The notes beneath the pieces are model-generated. The model was not told where the DNA came from and did no database searches. It saw only the letters and a program-made list of their open reading frames with translations. A stretch of 64,000 nucleotides of DNA from Blasia pusilla (lineage: Eukaryota > Marchantiophyta > Marchantiopsida > Blasiales): contig CM114272.1 of NCBI GenBank assembly GCA_050084515.1, positions 46,128,001 to 46,192,000 on the forward strand, in the 5' to 3' direction. The translations under genes were made by a program, and so were the position numbers. Below, piece after piece: positions 22,901 through 33,603 of this stretch (its first letter is position 1; each line of letters starts with the position of its first letter).

Positions 22901-23147
22901 AGACCCACGCTGCTTACTTTTGAACAATTTAGTGCAATGTTGGTAGAAGAGGAAATGCGCTTCAAAGCAAGAGAGGGAAGTGATGCAGCATTTACTGCCA
23001 ACGTACAAAGAGGTAGAAATCAGGATTACAGTTCAAATGTCAAGAAGAAATTTCCAAGAAAAGCCTTCAAATGCTTTTATTATGGTAAGCTAGGTCATCT
23101 TATCAAAGATTGTAGAAAGAGAGTCAAGATGAGAAGAACGGTTGTTT
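22901..23147 (+). pseudogene. Copia gag, C-terminal part with broken zinc knuckle
   Basis: Continuation of gag after MULE copy B: LLTFEQFSAMLVEEEMRFKA, then the nucleocapsid segment CFYYGKLGHLIKDC at about 23068-23110. The second ligand of the CX2CX4HX4C knuckle is Tyr, not Cys, so the finger is defective. A stop at 23147 ends the frame before the protease. Confidence 0.8.
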
Positions 23148-23164
23148 AAGATCTAAGAAGGAGT

Positions 23165-24615
23165 TTGGAAATTCTATAGAACTTGGAGAACATGAAGTAG
23201 ATGCTTGGGTACCAATAGAAGAGTTTTGCAGATAGGCAGAACATTCCACTAAGTCAAAGAGTGAAGATGCATGGGTGCTCGATAGTGGAGCATCTAGACA
23301 TATGACCAATCATAAGGATTGGTATAGCTCCTTACAGCCTCTATAGGAGCCCATCATTGTTACTGTTGGGTATAATGCAAAGTGCCCTGTAGAAGGGAAA
23401 GGCACAATTTCTTTAGTCTCACAAAAAGGAGATGAAAAGAAGTTAACTAATGTACTGTACGTACCAGAGTTGAAGCAAAATTTGATTTGAGTGGCAGTAT
23501 TATGTGATCGTGACCTAGAAGTTCATTCCAAGAAAACGGGAGCAGTCATTGAGGATGCCAATGGGAATGTAGTGGGTGAAGGTATACGACGTGGAAATAT
23601 CTATGAGTTGTATGCTTTCACGACAAGTGTAGGTGCATATCTTAGTAGCAGTAAGCTGTGGCATGAAAGATTTGGTCACCTAAGTTTTCCCTTACTAAGT
23701 CAGATGCAGAAATCTGCCATGGTTGTTTATTTACCAACAATTTCTGGAGTGTCGGATACTTGTGAAGCTTGTATGATGGGCAAGAAACACCGAAAACCAT
23801 TTCCACAAGAGTCCAGCAATAGAGCAAAGGCTCCTCTAGAGTTGATACATGCTGACCTTTGTGGTAAAATGAGAACAGTGGCATTAAGTGGTTCTTCCTA
23901 CTTCTTTTTAGTTATCGACGATTATAGTAGGAAGCTGTAGGTGTATTTCCTTCGTGATTAGGCAAGTGCTTTTGGAAAATTCAAAGTATGGCACAAGCTG
24001 GTTGAGAATGAGACATGAAAGAAGGTATAAAAGCTTCGCACCGATCGAGGAGGAGAATTCTTATCAATAGAATTCAACAAATATTTGGGGGAGCATGGAA
24101 TCAAGCGACAATTAACCACGGTACATACACCACAACAAAATGGAGTTGTTGAGCGTCGAAACCGTACAGTGGTGGAGATGGCAAGATGTATGATGAAAGA
24201 AAAAGGTTTGACAGAAGGGTTCTAGGCTGAAGCTGTTAAAACTGCCGTATATATTCTAAATAGAACTACTACCAAGTCAGTGCAAGGCATCACTCCTCAT
24301 CAATCATACTCAGGTAAGGTACCATCAGTCCAACATTTTAGGACTTTTGGTAGTGAGTGTTTTGTACATATTCCTGAAGCATCTAGGACCAAGCTGGAGT
24401 CCAAGAGCAGGAAGTGCATCTTTATGGGATACAGTGATGAGTCTAAAGCTTATCGCCTTTGGTGTCCTGAGGAAAAGAAGATGCTTGTGAGTTGTGATGT
24501 GGTGTTCCAAGAACAGCCTCGTCAAGTGGCGGATATCAGTGGTCCGTCCACATTATCATCAAACAAAGAGATAATCCACGAGAGCACACCACCAATGTTT
24601 ACACCAAATCATTAA
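23165..24615 (+). pseudogene. Copia protease and integrase
   Basis: Aspartic protease with the active site AWVLDSGASRHM near 23270-23305 and the LTNVLYVPELKQNLI end typical of copia. Then comes the pre-integrase zinc-binding part (LWHERFGHLS, CEACMMGKKHRKPF) and the integrase core with LIHADLCG, LRTDRGGEF and QQNGVVERRNRT, so all three DDE acidic residues are visible. The tail has GSECFVHIPEASRTKLESKS. Stops at 23345, 23488, 23938, 23961, 24016, 24028 and 24223 include TGG to TAG and CAG to TAG type changes. It would cut the polyprotein and insert the cDNA, but this copy is inactive. Confidence 0.85.
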
Positions 24616-24725
24616 GAAGAAGAATTTGGTGATGATTACAAAGGGAAACCTGCTCTTCCACTACAGTCGTCATACCCTAAGTGGATAAAGCAGCTCTTGG
24701 ATAGTAAGGATCCACCAGCAACTGA

Positions 24726-24799
24726 TGTCTCTTGGATCTCCTTGGATGTGTAACAACTGCACCAGCAGTTGTTACACATCCAAGGAGATCCAAGAGACA
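24726..24799. repeat. Perfect 35-bp inverted repeat with 4-base loop in copia pol
   Basis: Arms 24726-24760 and 24765-24799 are exactly complementary around the loop ACCA. The arms contain TTGGATCTCCTTGGATGTG. The right arm reads as normal copia sequence (VVTHPRRSKRQ), so the left arm looks like an inverted copy of it inserted between integrase and RT. Confidence 0.95.
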
Positions 24800-26370
24800 A
24801 GAGGAGCAAAATAGAGCTTCCGCACATCTCGTCAACATGGCCTTGATGACAGAGGTCTTGAAGGTGGAAGAGCCATCATGCTTGGATGAGGCCCTTGCTC
24901 ATCCTCAATGGAGAGAGGCCATGCAGATGGAGATGGACGCTATTCAGAGAAATGAAACTTGGACTTTGGTTGAAAAGCCAAAGGATAGGAAGATAATACG
25001 CACCAAGTGGGTGTACAAGACCAAGTACAAGTTGGACGGTACATTGGATAAATTCAAAGCGAGGTTGGTTGCACAAGGATGCTCACAAATCAAAGGTTTT
25101 GACTACTGCAAGGATGACATCCATTCAAATCGTTCTAGCGGTTGCAGGAACATGACGTTGGCATGTATACCAGTACAATGTGAAGTCTGCCTTTTTGAAC
25201 GGAAGTCTCAAGGAGGAGGTATATGTTTCTCAACCACCAGGTTTTGAGACACTCGGATCAGAAGAGAAAGTTTTTTTACTTCATCGAGCATTGTATGGGT
25301 TGAAGCAAGCACCAAGGGTATGGTATCAACGAATAGATACATTCTTTCGAGAGAAGGGTCTCATCAAGAGTCCGTCACAAGCAAATTTGTATGTGTTTTA
25401 CGAAGATGGGATGTATATGTTGATAGTCCTGTATGTGGATGATCTTATCATCACAGGAGACCAGAGTAAGAAAATAGAGGAAATGAAGGGAGTGTTGAAA
25501 TCTGAGTTTGAAATGTCAGATTTAGGTCTTTTGCACTACTTTATAGAGCTAGAAATTTGGCAACAGTCAGATTCTATTTTTCTCTCTCAGTAGAAGTATG
25601 CTAGAGAAATCTTGAAGGCATTGGGGATGACCGAGTGTAAGGCAGTGGTCTCGCCAATGGAGGTAGAGTTGAAACTCTTGATGGAGGATGTTTCACCATT
25701 GGTAGATGAAAAGTTGTATAGAAAGCTTGTAGGCAGTTTGATATTTTTATGTAACACTAGACTAGACATTAGCTTCGTTGTGGGAGTGTTGAGTAGGTTC
25801 TCAACTAAGCCTTGTGAGAACCATTGGAAGGCAAGGATGCGTGTGTTGAAGTACATCAAAGGCACTATTGAGTACGGCATCATCTATCGAGCAGGGACGG
25901 AAATGACAAGTTTTTGTGACTCGGATTGGGCAGGAGATTCAGATTCTCGAAGATCAGTTTCGGGTTATTGCTTCTTGGTAGGATCAGGTGTGGTGTCATG
26001 GGTCAGCAAGAAGCAACCTACAGTGGCTCTTTCTTCTACCGAGGCAGAGTACAAGGCGGCTTGTTATGCTTCTTGTGAAGCAGTATGGTTGAGATGGATA
26101 TTGGAGGACATAGGAGAAGCACCAGAAAATGCTACTGTAATGTGGTGTGACAATCAGAGTTGCATTACCATAGCACATAATCCTGTGTTTCATGCTCGTA
26201 CGAAGCACATAGAGATCCAATATCACTTTGTTCGTGAATTGATCGAGAGAGGGGTTTTGAAGTTAGTCTATTGTCCAACAGAGGATAACCGTGCAGACAT
26301 CTTCACGAAAGCTTTGAGCGGAGATCAACTTCATCGACATCTTAAGGGTCTTGGCATAGGTCCAAGATAG
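24800..26370 (+). pseudogene. Copia reverse transcriptase and RNase H
   Basis: RT part: WREAMQMEMDAIQRNETWTL, KWVYKTKYKLDGTLDKFKAR, then a frameshift around 25110-25180. It continues with FLNGSLKEEVYVSQPPGF, LYGLKQAPRVWYQ and the catalytic YVDD near 25432. A TAG at 25591 replaces a Gln codon. RNase H: FCDSDWAGDSDSRRSVSGY, ALSSTEAEYKA and the C-terminal KHIEIQYHFVRE, DIFTKAL. Both domains are nearly complete and in copia order (after integrase). Confidence 0.9.
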
Positions 26371-26390
26371 TAGTCCACATGAGAGTGGAT

Positions 26391-26402
26391 ATTGAGGGGG
26401 GA
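26391..26402 (+). other. Copia polypurine tract
   Basis: ATTGAGGGGGGA directly before the 3' LTR; it would prime plus-strand synthesis. Confidence 0.8.
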
Positions 26403-26651
26403 AGTCGGATTCTCAACATCCACTTCTCTAAGCACCATGAATCTGATCGGCCCCCTTGTATGAGGAGAAGCCTAGATTGATGGTTCCGACTTGACGTCGG
26501 AGGAGTCATAGTAATATGACGTAGGTGGTTTTAGGAGTAGCATTACTAGGTTTATCTAACCCTATATTGCATCAGGTTTCGGGGCACCTTGATGCAATCT
26601 TTTGTTTCTATTAATAGAAATGAAGAAAAATAGGTAAAAACCCTAGTTTTC
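26403..26651 (+). repeat. Copia 3' LTR, truncated
   Basis: Starts AGTCGGATTCTCAACATCC (first base changed from T) and matches the 5' LTR to CCCTAGTTTTCC. The remaining roughly 200 bases of the LTR are missing, and gypsy methyltransferase sequence follows at once. Confidence 0.85.
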
Positions 26652-26652
26652 C

Positions 26653-27407
26653 AAAAAAGCATGAGATGGCGGAAAACTCACCAACGTAAGAAATGCTACC
26701 CTCTTCCGACCCACCCGATTGGCCACAACCAACGGTGGTACATCATCAGAAGTTACAACGTGAGATCTCCGCCATGGATCCAAGATCGCATCCATTGTAA
26801 GTAGTGATGGTCTATGGACTATATCATAAGCCGACCTCAAGAACTCAGATAGTAAAAGGTTCGTCCACCACAATCGTGGATAATGTGCGCGTGATCCAAC
26901 ACTCGCCGCATCCAACATCACCGCCGATCCTATCCACGACCACACGTGATGTACATTTGCCATCACTCGGGTTCAAGTGTCACCTAAAAATGGGACGTTC
27001 TCCAAAATATAGGTTACATTTTTTGGTTGTCTACAAGTGTCAAAGAACTCGCAAAATCTCCCAAAACATGGACGCCTCGGGTCTTGCAAACCAAGTCCCC
27101 GACCCGCCAAAGAATGACCCTAACATGGCCATCTTGCCACCACCAAGTGTATCGAACCAACCCTATCCAGATCTCGCGCCCCCAATAGCGAAATGTCGGC
27201 CAAAAATATATGTTTATATCCCCTGACTGCAGACACTGGCAATAATTGAGGATATTGTTAGACTAGTCTCAACACATGATGTAATGAGACTCTATGTGCA
27301 GTCTCATCCCTCTCCACATATAAGTACTACTATACTTATACTCTGGTCTGCAACACTGCAACCAACGGTGTGCTAATCCCTCCAATGAGATCTAGTATAC
27401 GTATACC
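26653..27407 (-). pseudogene. Old DNMT-gypsy copy: cytosine-5 methyltransferase domain
   Basis: Read right to left. Motif I appears as RILDLIGGISTPL near 27390-27350, followed by YVERDETA. Motif IV is at 27128-27120, where the codons for Pro-Cys are followed by TAG instead of the CAG of the young copy. Downstream is GRGLGLQDPR, then the motif VIII region SRAHYPRLWWTNLL near 26890 and the segment up to FPPSHAF at 26655. It is cut at the right by a family X gag at 27408, just before motif I, and at the left by the copia LTR. It is the same element as the RT and integrase at 12510-15460 by orientation and domain order. Confidence 0.8.
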
Positions 27408-28123
27408 CTCCTTGGGAACCAATCTACCAATTGGGAGGTAGTCATGTGTTCTAGCTTATTCACAAGGCTCCGGAACCGTTGGGTATATTCCCGGAGGGTC
27501 TCCTTCTTTCTACGCTTCAGGTCGCGAAGCTTTGTAAGAAGCCTGTCCTCGAACTCCAAGTCGCGGAACTCATGTAGGAAGGATTCCAAGACCCTTTTCC
27601 AAGTTTCCGTGACTTCTGCTCCGAGACCTTCGTACCACTGGCTTGCTCGCTTCTTGAGCAAGCCCGGAAAGACTCGTAACAAATCCTCCTCTGCCCCTTC
27701 CCCGTTGGCTTTTGCGACATGGGTGAATTCAAGAACAAAGTTATCCACATCGTCTCGTCGGCCTCCAACAAAGGTGGGGTACCTTAGCAGAGTTTTTCTA
27801 GTGTTGGCCATGGGAACAGCTCTCCTGCTGGCTCCCGGGCTTGATGCTCGAGAGGGAGGAGGTAAAGGTGCCGCCCGAGGTGCTCTGATCGGCTCCTCGC
27901 TCCGTGACTCCCCAAAGGAGTCCCAGGACGACTCTTCGTCCGACTGCGAATTGGCAGGGGACGTAGTGGAGAATTTATCCCGTTCTTTCTTCTTGGTCTT
28001 CGCCTTCGGACAAGGACAAGGACTCAGAGACGAACCAGGGGGTCTCCAAGCCGGTTGCTGTTCCTGCTGCTTACTGCGCCGATCGGCTCGCTGCTCTCGC
28101 GAAGAGGGCTGAGAGCCTTCCAT
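27408..28123 (-). pseudogene. Ty3/gypsy family X gag
   Basis: Capsid region of a second gypsy family. Starts MEGSQPSSREQRADRRSKQQ, with a Pro/Ser-rich linker, then KTLLRYPTFVGGRRDDVDNF, FVLEFTHVAKANGEG and REYTQRFRSLVNKLEHMTTS. It is open to TTSQLVDWFP and then truncated at about 27408, where methyltransferase sequence of the older gypsy begins. Upstream (28124-28553) is its leader, then a primer site and LTR, all in minus orientation. Confidence 0.85.
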
Positions 28124-28553
28124 AAGTCTCTTGGGGGATTTGGCAACTCACGATCACCCCCACGGTGGCGATAGGGTAAGGGTCCATGGATGGAGGTTAA
28201 CTACTGATTCTTTTAACATCTACAGAAGGGTGCCTGGTGCTCCTACGCTTCCTGCCAGGTTTTCCTCCCATAGACAGAAGTACCAGGTTTTCACCAAGTA
28301 CAACTATCGTCCATGGGCGAAGCACCGTTCGGCGACTGGTTCTTTGACCATTCTAATTAGTTGGCCTATCTTCTCTAGCACCAATGCAACAACTGTATTG
28401 TTATCTTCTAGCATACATTGTCTTATGGGGGTCGCTAGAGCTAGCCGATGGTCTTTAGTAAGAACTAGAAGGTGGGGTTGTCTAGGAGCGAAGCTTCTTT
28501 CTCCGTTCCCTGCTTCCCCATGGGTCTTTCTCTCCCTTCTCAGCCAAGGATAT

Positions 28554-28573
28554 GATCCCCGGAAGTGGCGCCA
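28554..28573 (-). other. Family X primer binding site
   Basis: TGGCGCCACTTCCGGGGATC on the minus strand resembles the plant TGGCGCCGTTGCCGGGGA type complementary to tRNA-Asp. It lies between LTR copy 1 and the gag leader, though 17 bases from the LTR edge, which is more than usual. Confidence 0.55.
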
Positions 28574-28590
28574 AAAAGTCTTCGACTATA

Positions 28591-29765
28591 TGTAATGTCT
28601 AAGTGTTTCTTATTTACAGTCAATTGTAGAGTTCGATCCCCAAGAGGATCATTGTTGGATGAAAAGAGAGTATAAAGTGATGATTATGTTGTAAAAGTGT
28701 AATTGGTTATGTAATTCAAATGTAGTATTCCAGTAATATCTTCCGATCCTTTTTAGTACCTATGTTTCCTTCTTCAATTCTCTCGAGTGGAGTTTAAAGT
28801 ACGCTCAGGCAATTTGTTCTCTCGACATCTCGGAACCTCACAGAGACCTCAAGAATAAAGCTGGCTTCTCCTACTTTCGGAACTCAATCCGTCGGGGTAG
28901 GTTACTCTCTGTCAAACAGATTTCATACAACTTTATGTTGATTATTCCATTGATGAGAAAGGTTCGCCTGATTCACTCTTCACTCGGTAGACCCAAAAAG
29001 AATATTCAGACATAAGCATCGCACATCAGAATGAATGAATGAATGCTTTACTACTCCATCAAGAATTTGAAGACTTCAAAGTATATACAAGCTCGAGAGG
29101 GTACAACTCTCTTGCTCGGACCATTCCTACAGCATAAGGACTTCATGAGCGAATGATGATAATAGCTTATGTCCAGTTTCTTAAATATTCTCGAGAGTAG
29201 GAGCGTTTCTATGATCCGAAGCGTTCTTGATGAAGTTGGTGTCTCTTCAATATCTGTAACTACCTAGATCTATGGTTCTCTTAGCTTTTCCTACGATCCC
29301 TGTGAATCCGCGGTACAAAACTGTTCTAACTACCAATTTGATACAAAGGGTCGCGCCCTTTCCTAGTCTAATTGTTCTAACTATGTGTCGGTTCGAATCA
29401 CAATCATGCTGAGCTTCGCTGCGCTAAATTTCCGGAGGATGAAGTTCTTCATTCTTCTTCGTCTTCGTGCTTCGTGCTTTGCTCAAGAGCGAAGTACCTC
29501 GTATAGAGAGCTTCATTGAGCTTCATTAGACTTTGTTAAGCTTCGCTGAGCTTCGCGTTGATCCTTTATACTTCGTTACAGCTTTTGATTCTCCTCTAAG
29601 GCAAATCCTTGATCTTCCATCTCTCTGCCTTGTCTTAGGAGCTTGGTGATTCACTTATTCTTCTTCATAATAATAAATAATCATAATCAAAATCATAATA
29701 TACAAGAGTCTTCGTTGAATAAAAAGATATATTCTTCAAGATTACAAAATTGTGGGTATCACACA
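28591..29765 (-). repeat. Family X LTR, copy 1
   Basis: Runs from TGTAATGTCT to GGTATCACACA on the plus strand (TG...CA). It contains segments also seen in copies 2 and 3, such as CCCAAGAGGATCATTG, GGCTTCTCCTACTTTC and GGTTACTCTCTGTC. The end near 29450-29600 is full of GCTTCG and CTTCGT repeats. No gene is supportable here. Confidence 0.6.
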
Positions 29766-29770
29766 TGCCG

Positions 29771-31085
29771 TGTAATGTACAACTCTAGGAAAAAGATACT
29801 CTTTCTATCGCAAAGTACTAAGTTCATTCCCAAGAGACCATTGTTTCGTGAGTAAAGAGAGGTTTTAATTATAAATAATATCAAGAATAAACTTCTTCTT
29901 CACTAAAAGAATCTTCTCAAGTGCATACAAAAACTCTTGTGAATCTTGAATAACCAAAACTCCATGAAGACCTCAACGAGACCTCAAGAATGGAGGCTCA
30001 TCCTACTTTCATAACTAAATCTGTCATGGCAAGTTACTCACTGTCTAACAACTTTCCTAAGCTTCTTCTTGATTATCTTCTAGAATTTTGAAACTTGCAA
30101 GATTCAACTCTCATCTCAACTGCATCCCAATAGGATCCACATTCAATTTCGCACATCAGAAAGAATGAGAGAAGACTCTTCTTCTACATCAAAGAGTGGA
30201 AAGAACTAGAAAAGTATTACAAGCTTCAGAAAGTAAAAGACTCTTAAGCTTGGATCATCCCTCAACAAAACTTCCTACACACTCACCAAGACCGTTGAGA
30301 AAACTCAAGATACACGGAATAGTATTGGGGAATTTGAGATATAAGGGAATGATCCCTTCTTCTTATGATTTACTCTTTAAATAGCCTTTTACAACTCTAA
30401 TTGGTCTTCCTATTATAATCTAGATTTCTAACTGCTACTCCTACTTTCTCCATTCAGATTCTCCAGCCCTCCATCTTCCTAAGTCGGTTGGTTGCCTTAG
30501 CGATTCATTTCCGCTGCCTCTTAACTATTGCGCCGCTCCAATTCTAGCTTCCGAAATTGCCATGACGGTTCCATCTTCACGCTCTTCACAATCCTATCTT
30601 TGCGCGAAGATTCTTATCCTTCTGTCGCCGCGTAGAGTCCTCCTTTCTACTTTCTTTCACTCCAATGCCTTCAAAAAAATTCCTATCTTTCTATCCCTAT
30701 TCTTAATATTCTTTTCTGCTTCCTAAAGACTCTTTGACTTCTTCTTCTTCTTCCTCTTCCTTCTTAGAATTCTTAGTCTTTGCTCTTGGGTCTTCGCTCT
30801 TCGTTCTTTGTACCCAGTCTTTGTACAAAGACTACCTTCAGTCTTCTTTACAAAGAATCTTTTTCTAGTCTTTTCCCTCTTTTACACCATTCTCACTCTT
30901 CCAAGATAGTCCTTAATCTATTTACATCTCTTGTCCTCTCATTAGAGTTTTTCAGTCACTCTTCACACAATTTCAGTAAAGTAAGCCTCTTTACTTCCGG
31001 TATTGAGTCTTTAGTCCTCGCTCAAGGAAGACTTCTATACAAAACTTGATCTTTCTGTCAAAATTTCAAAAATGTGGGCAGTACA
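29771..31085 (-). repeat. Family X LTR, copy 2
   Basis: Starts TGTAATGTACAACTCTAGG and ends near GTGGGCAGTACA. Together with copy 3 it makes a roughly 1.3-kb inverted repeat. Internal landmarks are CCCAAGAGACCATTGTTTC, CATGGCAAGTTACTCACTG, CACATTCAATTTCGCACATC and GAGTCTTTAGTC. No coding region. Confidence 0.65.
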
Positions 31086-31096
31086 TGCCCCCTTAC

Positions 31097-32574
31097 TGTG
31101 ATAGTAAAGTATTTATGACGTGAAGACTAAAGACTCAGTGTTGGAAGTAAAGAGTCTTCCTTTACTGCAATTGTGTGGGAGGAGCAATGGACAAAACTCT
31201 GATGAGAAGACAAGAAATGGTAGAACATTAAGGATTGTCTTTGAAGAGTGAGAATTTTGTAAAAGTAGGAGAAGATAGGAAAAGAAGTTAGAAGAGGAAG
31301 CGCGGGTGCTTCGCAAGGAAGACCGCAAGGAGAACGGTGTAAAAGATGATCGACGAAGACTAGGGAAAGCTTCTTTGTAAAGAAGATGGAAGATAGTCTC
31401 TATACAAAGACTAAAAAAGAAGGACAAAGACTCCAGAGCAAAGACTAAGAACTCAAAGAAGGAGGAGGAAGAAGCGGAAGAGGTCAAAGAGTCTTCACAA
31501 AAGTGGATAGGAATATTAAGAAGAGGAATAGAAAGATAGAGAATCCTTGGGAGAAATCTGAAGTAAAGACTCTTCGCGGCGACAAAAGGATAAGAGTCTT
31601 TGCACGAAGATAGGATAGGAAAGAGAAAGACTACAAAGACTAGGAAGAGTCTTTGCGAAGAACGATGAAGAGCGCGAAGACTGTGAAGATTGGACCGTCG
31701 TGGCTGTTTCGGAAGCCAGAAAAGGGAGAGTCGCGGCAATTACAGTTGTTTAAAAGAGAGCGGAAAGGAAACGCCAAGACAATGAACAGTCTTAGGAAGA
31801 TGGAAGGTCAGAGAATTGGAATCAAAGCATTAGGATTAGTAGTTAGAAATCTAGATTAGAGCAGGAAGACCAATCAGAATAATAAATACTATTTAAAGAG
31901 AAAATAGTAGAAGAAGGGATCAATGTTTTCCCTTGTATCTTGACCTCCTCAATGTTGTTTCGTGTATCTTGAGTTTACTAGTAGTCTTGGTGAGAGTGTA
32001 AGGAGTTTTGTTGAGGAATGATCCAAGCTGAAGAGTCTTTTACTTTTGGAAGCTTATACTACTTCTAAGTTCTTTCCACTCTTTGATGTAGAAGAAGAGT
32101 CTTCTTTCATTCTTTCCGAGGTGCGGAACTGAATGTGGATTTTACTGGGTTGCAATAGAGATGAGAGTTAAGTCTTGTAGTTTTCGAATTCCAAAAGATA
32201 ATTAGGAAGAAGCACAGGAAAGCTGTTAGACAATGAGTAACCTGCCATGACAGATTTAGTTCTCAAAGTAGGGTGAGCCGCCATTCTTGAGGTCTCTTTG
32301 AGGTCTTCGTGGAGCTTGGTTATTGCAGATTCACAAGAATCTTTCTCTACACTTGAGAAGAGTCTTTTCTCTGAGGAAAGGAAACGATCTTATCTTTTCT
32401 TTACTTTTATGAAGTTAGAGTTATTAGAGCTAGTGAAGCATTTCAAGTGAAGATAGAGGTTATTCTTGTTATTTCTTATAAAGCCCCTCTTTATCAGGAA
32501 TCAGTGGTCTCTTGGGAACGAACTTACTACTTCTCGATAGAAAGGGTATCTTTTTCCTTGAGTTGTACATTACA
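31097..32574 (+). repeat. Family X LTR, copy 3 (inverted relative to copy 2)
   Basis: The reverse complement matches copy 2 over most of its length: GAGTTGTACATTACA at its right end, GGTCTCTTGGGAACGAACTT, GTAACCTGCCATGACAG and GACTAAAGACTCAGTG. The inner ends meet at 31085-31097, with GGGCAGTACATGCCC at the centre. The right end abuts protease sequence of the old gypsy element at 32575. Confidence 0.65.
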
Positions 32575-32848
32575 CTTACCCAACATATGGGGTTTGTGCT
32601 CTTGAATCAAGTAGCACTCTCAACGGTTGATACATGATTCTATATGGACCAACCAAGTAGAAAACTCCATCTTAGTTGTCCAAGAAAACAACTCTTGGTG
32701 AGACGGCAGCACGCTCTATCGCTGGTCAAGCTGGCAACTCCACCACTCCAGCCGCTATTGCATGCCAACTCTCTATGGCTCTCGTCCCGAGCAACTCCTC
32801 CAAGGATACCTCTGCCACATCTCTCGTGCGAGTCTCAACACTAGAAGA
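32575..32848 (-). pseudogene. Old DNMT-gypsy copy: gag end and protease start
   Basis: On the minus strand it reads ETRTRDVAEVSLEELLGT, then RVVFLDN, and VLLDSRAQTPYVG near 32620-32580. This aligns with the young copy's CMLDN region and its protease site VLLDSGAQPLMLG, with the active-site Gly changed to Arg. At its right edge it joins in frame with the old gag at 42546 once the young element and one copy of the 4-bp duplication are removed. At its left edge it is cut by family X LTR copy 3. Confidence 0.8.
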
Positions 32849-32952
32849 TGTCGTGCGAATCCACATCGTCATACAACATACATCGCTGACATACCATACT
32901 CACATACATACATAATATAGACGAGAGCATCCACAAACACAAGTGTACCACA
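32849..32952 (-). repeat. Extra LTR-start segment outside the complete 3' LTR
   Basis: A 104-bp copy of the LTR start (minus strand TGTGGTACAC to CGCACGACA), with two differences from the copy at 33325-33428. It is joined to the end of the complete LTR by the two bases AC (32953-32954). Outside it is the AAGA target repeat. The 5' LTR lacks exactly this segment. Confidence 0.85.
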
Positions 32953-32954
32953 AC

Positions 32955-33428
32955 TGAAATCCGTGAAAGACCTAATGTCATAAAACACGTATAGAATCAC
33001 ATACAATGGAGCCAAACCCACTCCACGATGGGAGAATCTAGGTCGAAGCTTGCGGGAAACACCATATTCAAGGGCTCTACTCACTACCAAGGCTAACTCC
33101 CAACGCAACAGGCTCAACTCAAAGAACTGACTGTTCTTTGAATGCACTCCACCTTATATCCTCCAACCTAAGAGCGGGCCCTACAGGGAAAGTCACCCCC
33201 AACTGAGTAATCCCCAACCCTATGTATGAAATCGCATCTCTACCAAGCCACTACGGTCCTACATAAGGAATGGCCTCTACTAGCACACTATACTCTACGA
33301 CATAATCCGTATGGTCATGACAATTGTCGTGCGAATCCACATCGTCATACAACATACATCGTTGACATACCATACTCACATACATACATAACATAGACGA
33401 GAGCATCCACAAACACAAGTGTACCACA
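32955..33428 (-). repeat. Complete LTR (3' side) of the young gypsy
   Basis: 474 bp; minus strand starts TGTGGTACAC right after the polypurine tract and ends GGATTTCA. Bases 32955-33322 match the 5' LTR part 42174-42541 at the same length of 368. Confidence 0.85.
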
Positions 33429-33430
33429 AC

Positions 33431-33440
33431 TCGCCCCCCT
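33431..33440 (-). other. Polypurine tract of the young gypsy
   Basis: AGGGGGGCGA on the minus strand followed by GT and the LTR start TGTGG. The same GT dinucleotide appears at the LTR-LTR junction at 32953-32954. Confidence 0.7.
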
Positions 33441-33603
33441 AACTGGCGGTTAGGTCCCTCTAACTCCCAGGTAGCCCTATACATCTACTACATGCTATAC
33501 ACCTTCTTGGGTGCCCGAATCAGAAGGCCGGGTGCTAGGTTGCCCCATCGTTAGTCGCACATCTGTAATCCATATCATGCAAAAATCAAGTCATCTACCT
33601 CTC

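Larger units (their letters stand above)
15461..26651 (+). mobile_element. Ty1/copia retrotransposon with a MULE nested in gag
   Basis: 5' LTR, initiator-Met primer site, gag, protease, integrase, RT, RNase H (copia order), polypurine tract and a truncated 3' LTR are all present on the plus strand. The internal region is split at 16549/22901 by MULE copy B. The element sits in the old gypsy element: RT of that element lies left of 15461 and its methyltransferase lies right of 26651. About 470 bases of gypsy sequence and the last 200 bases of the 3' LTR are missing at the right edge, which one deletion would explain. Stops occur in gag, protease, integrase and RT, so it is dead. Confidence 0.9.

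Noticed and set aside
16541-22908. Nine-base target duplication AATACTCAC / CAGACCCAC around MULE copy B
   Set aside because: Only six of nine bases agree, and removing the element with one copy leaves the gag frame shifted by one base.
27444-28112. 222-codon plus-strand open frame
   Set aside because: It is the antisense of the family X gag, whose reading is confirmed by the related copy at 8704-9690.
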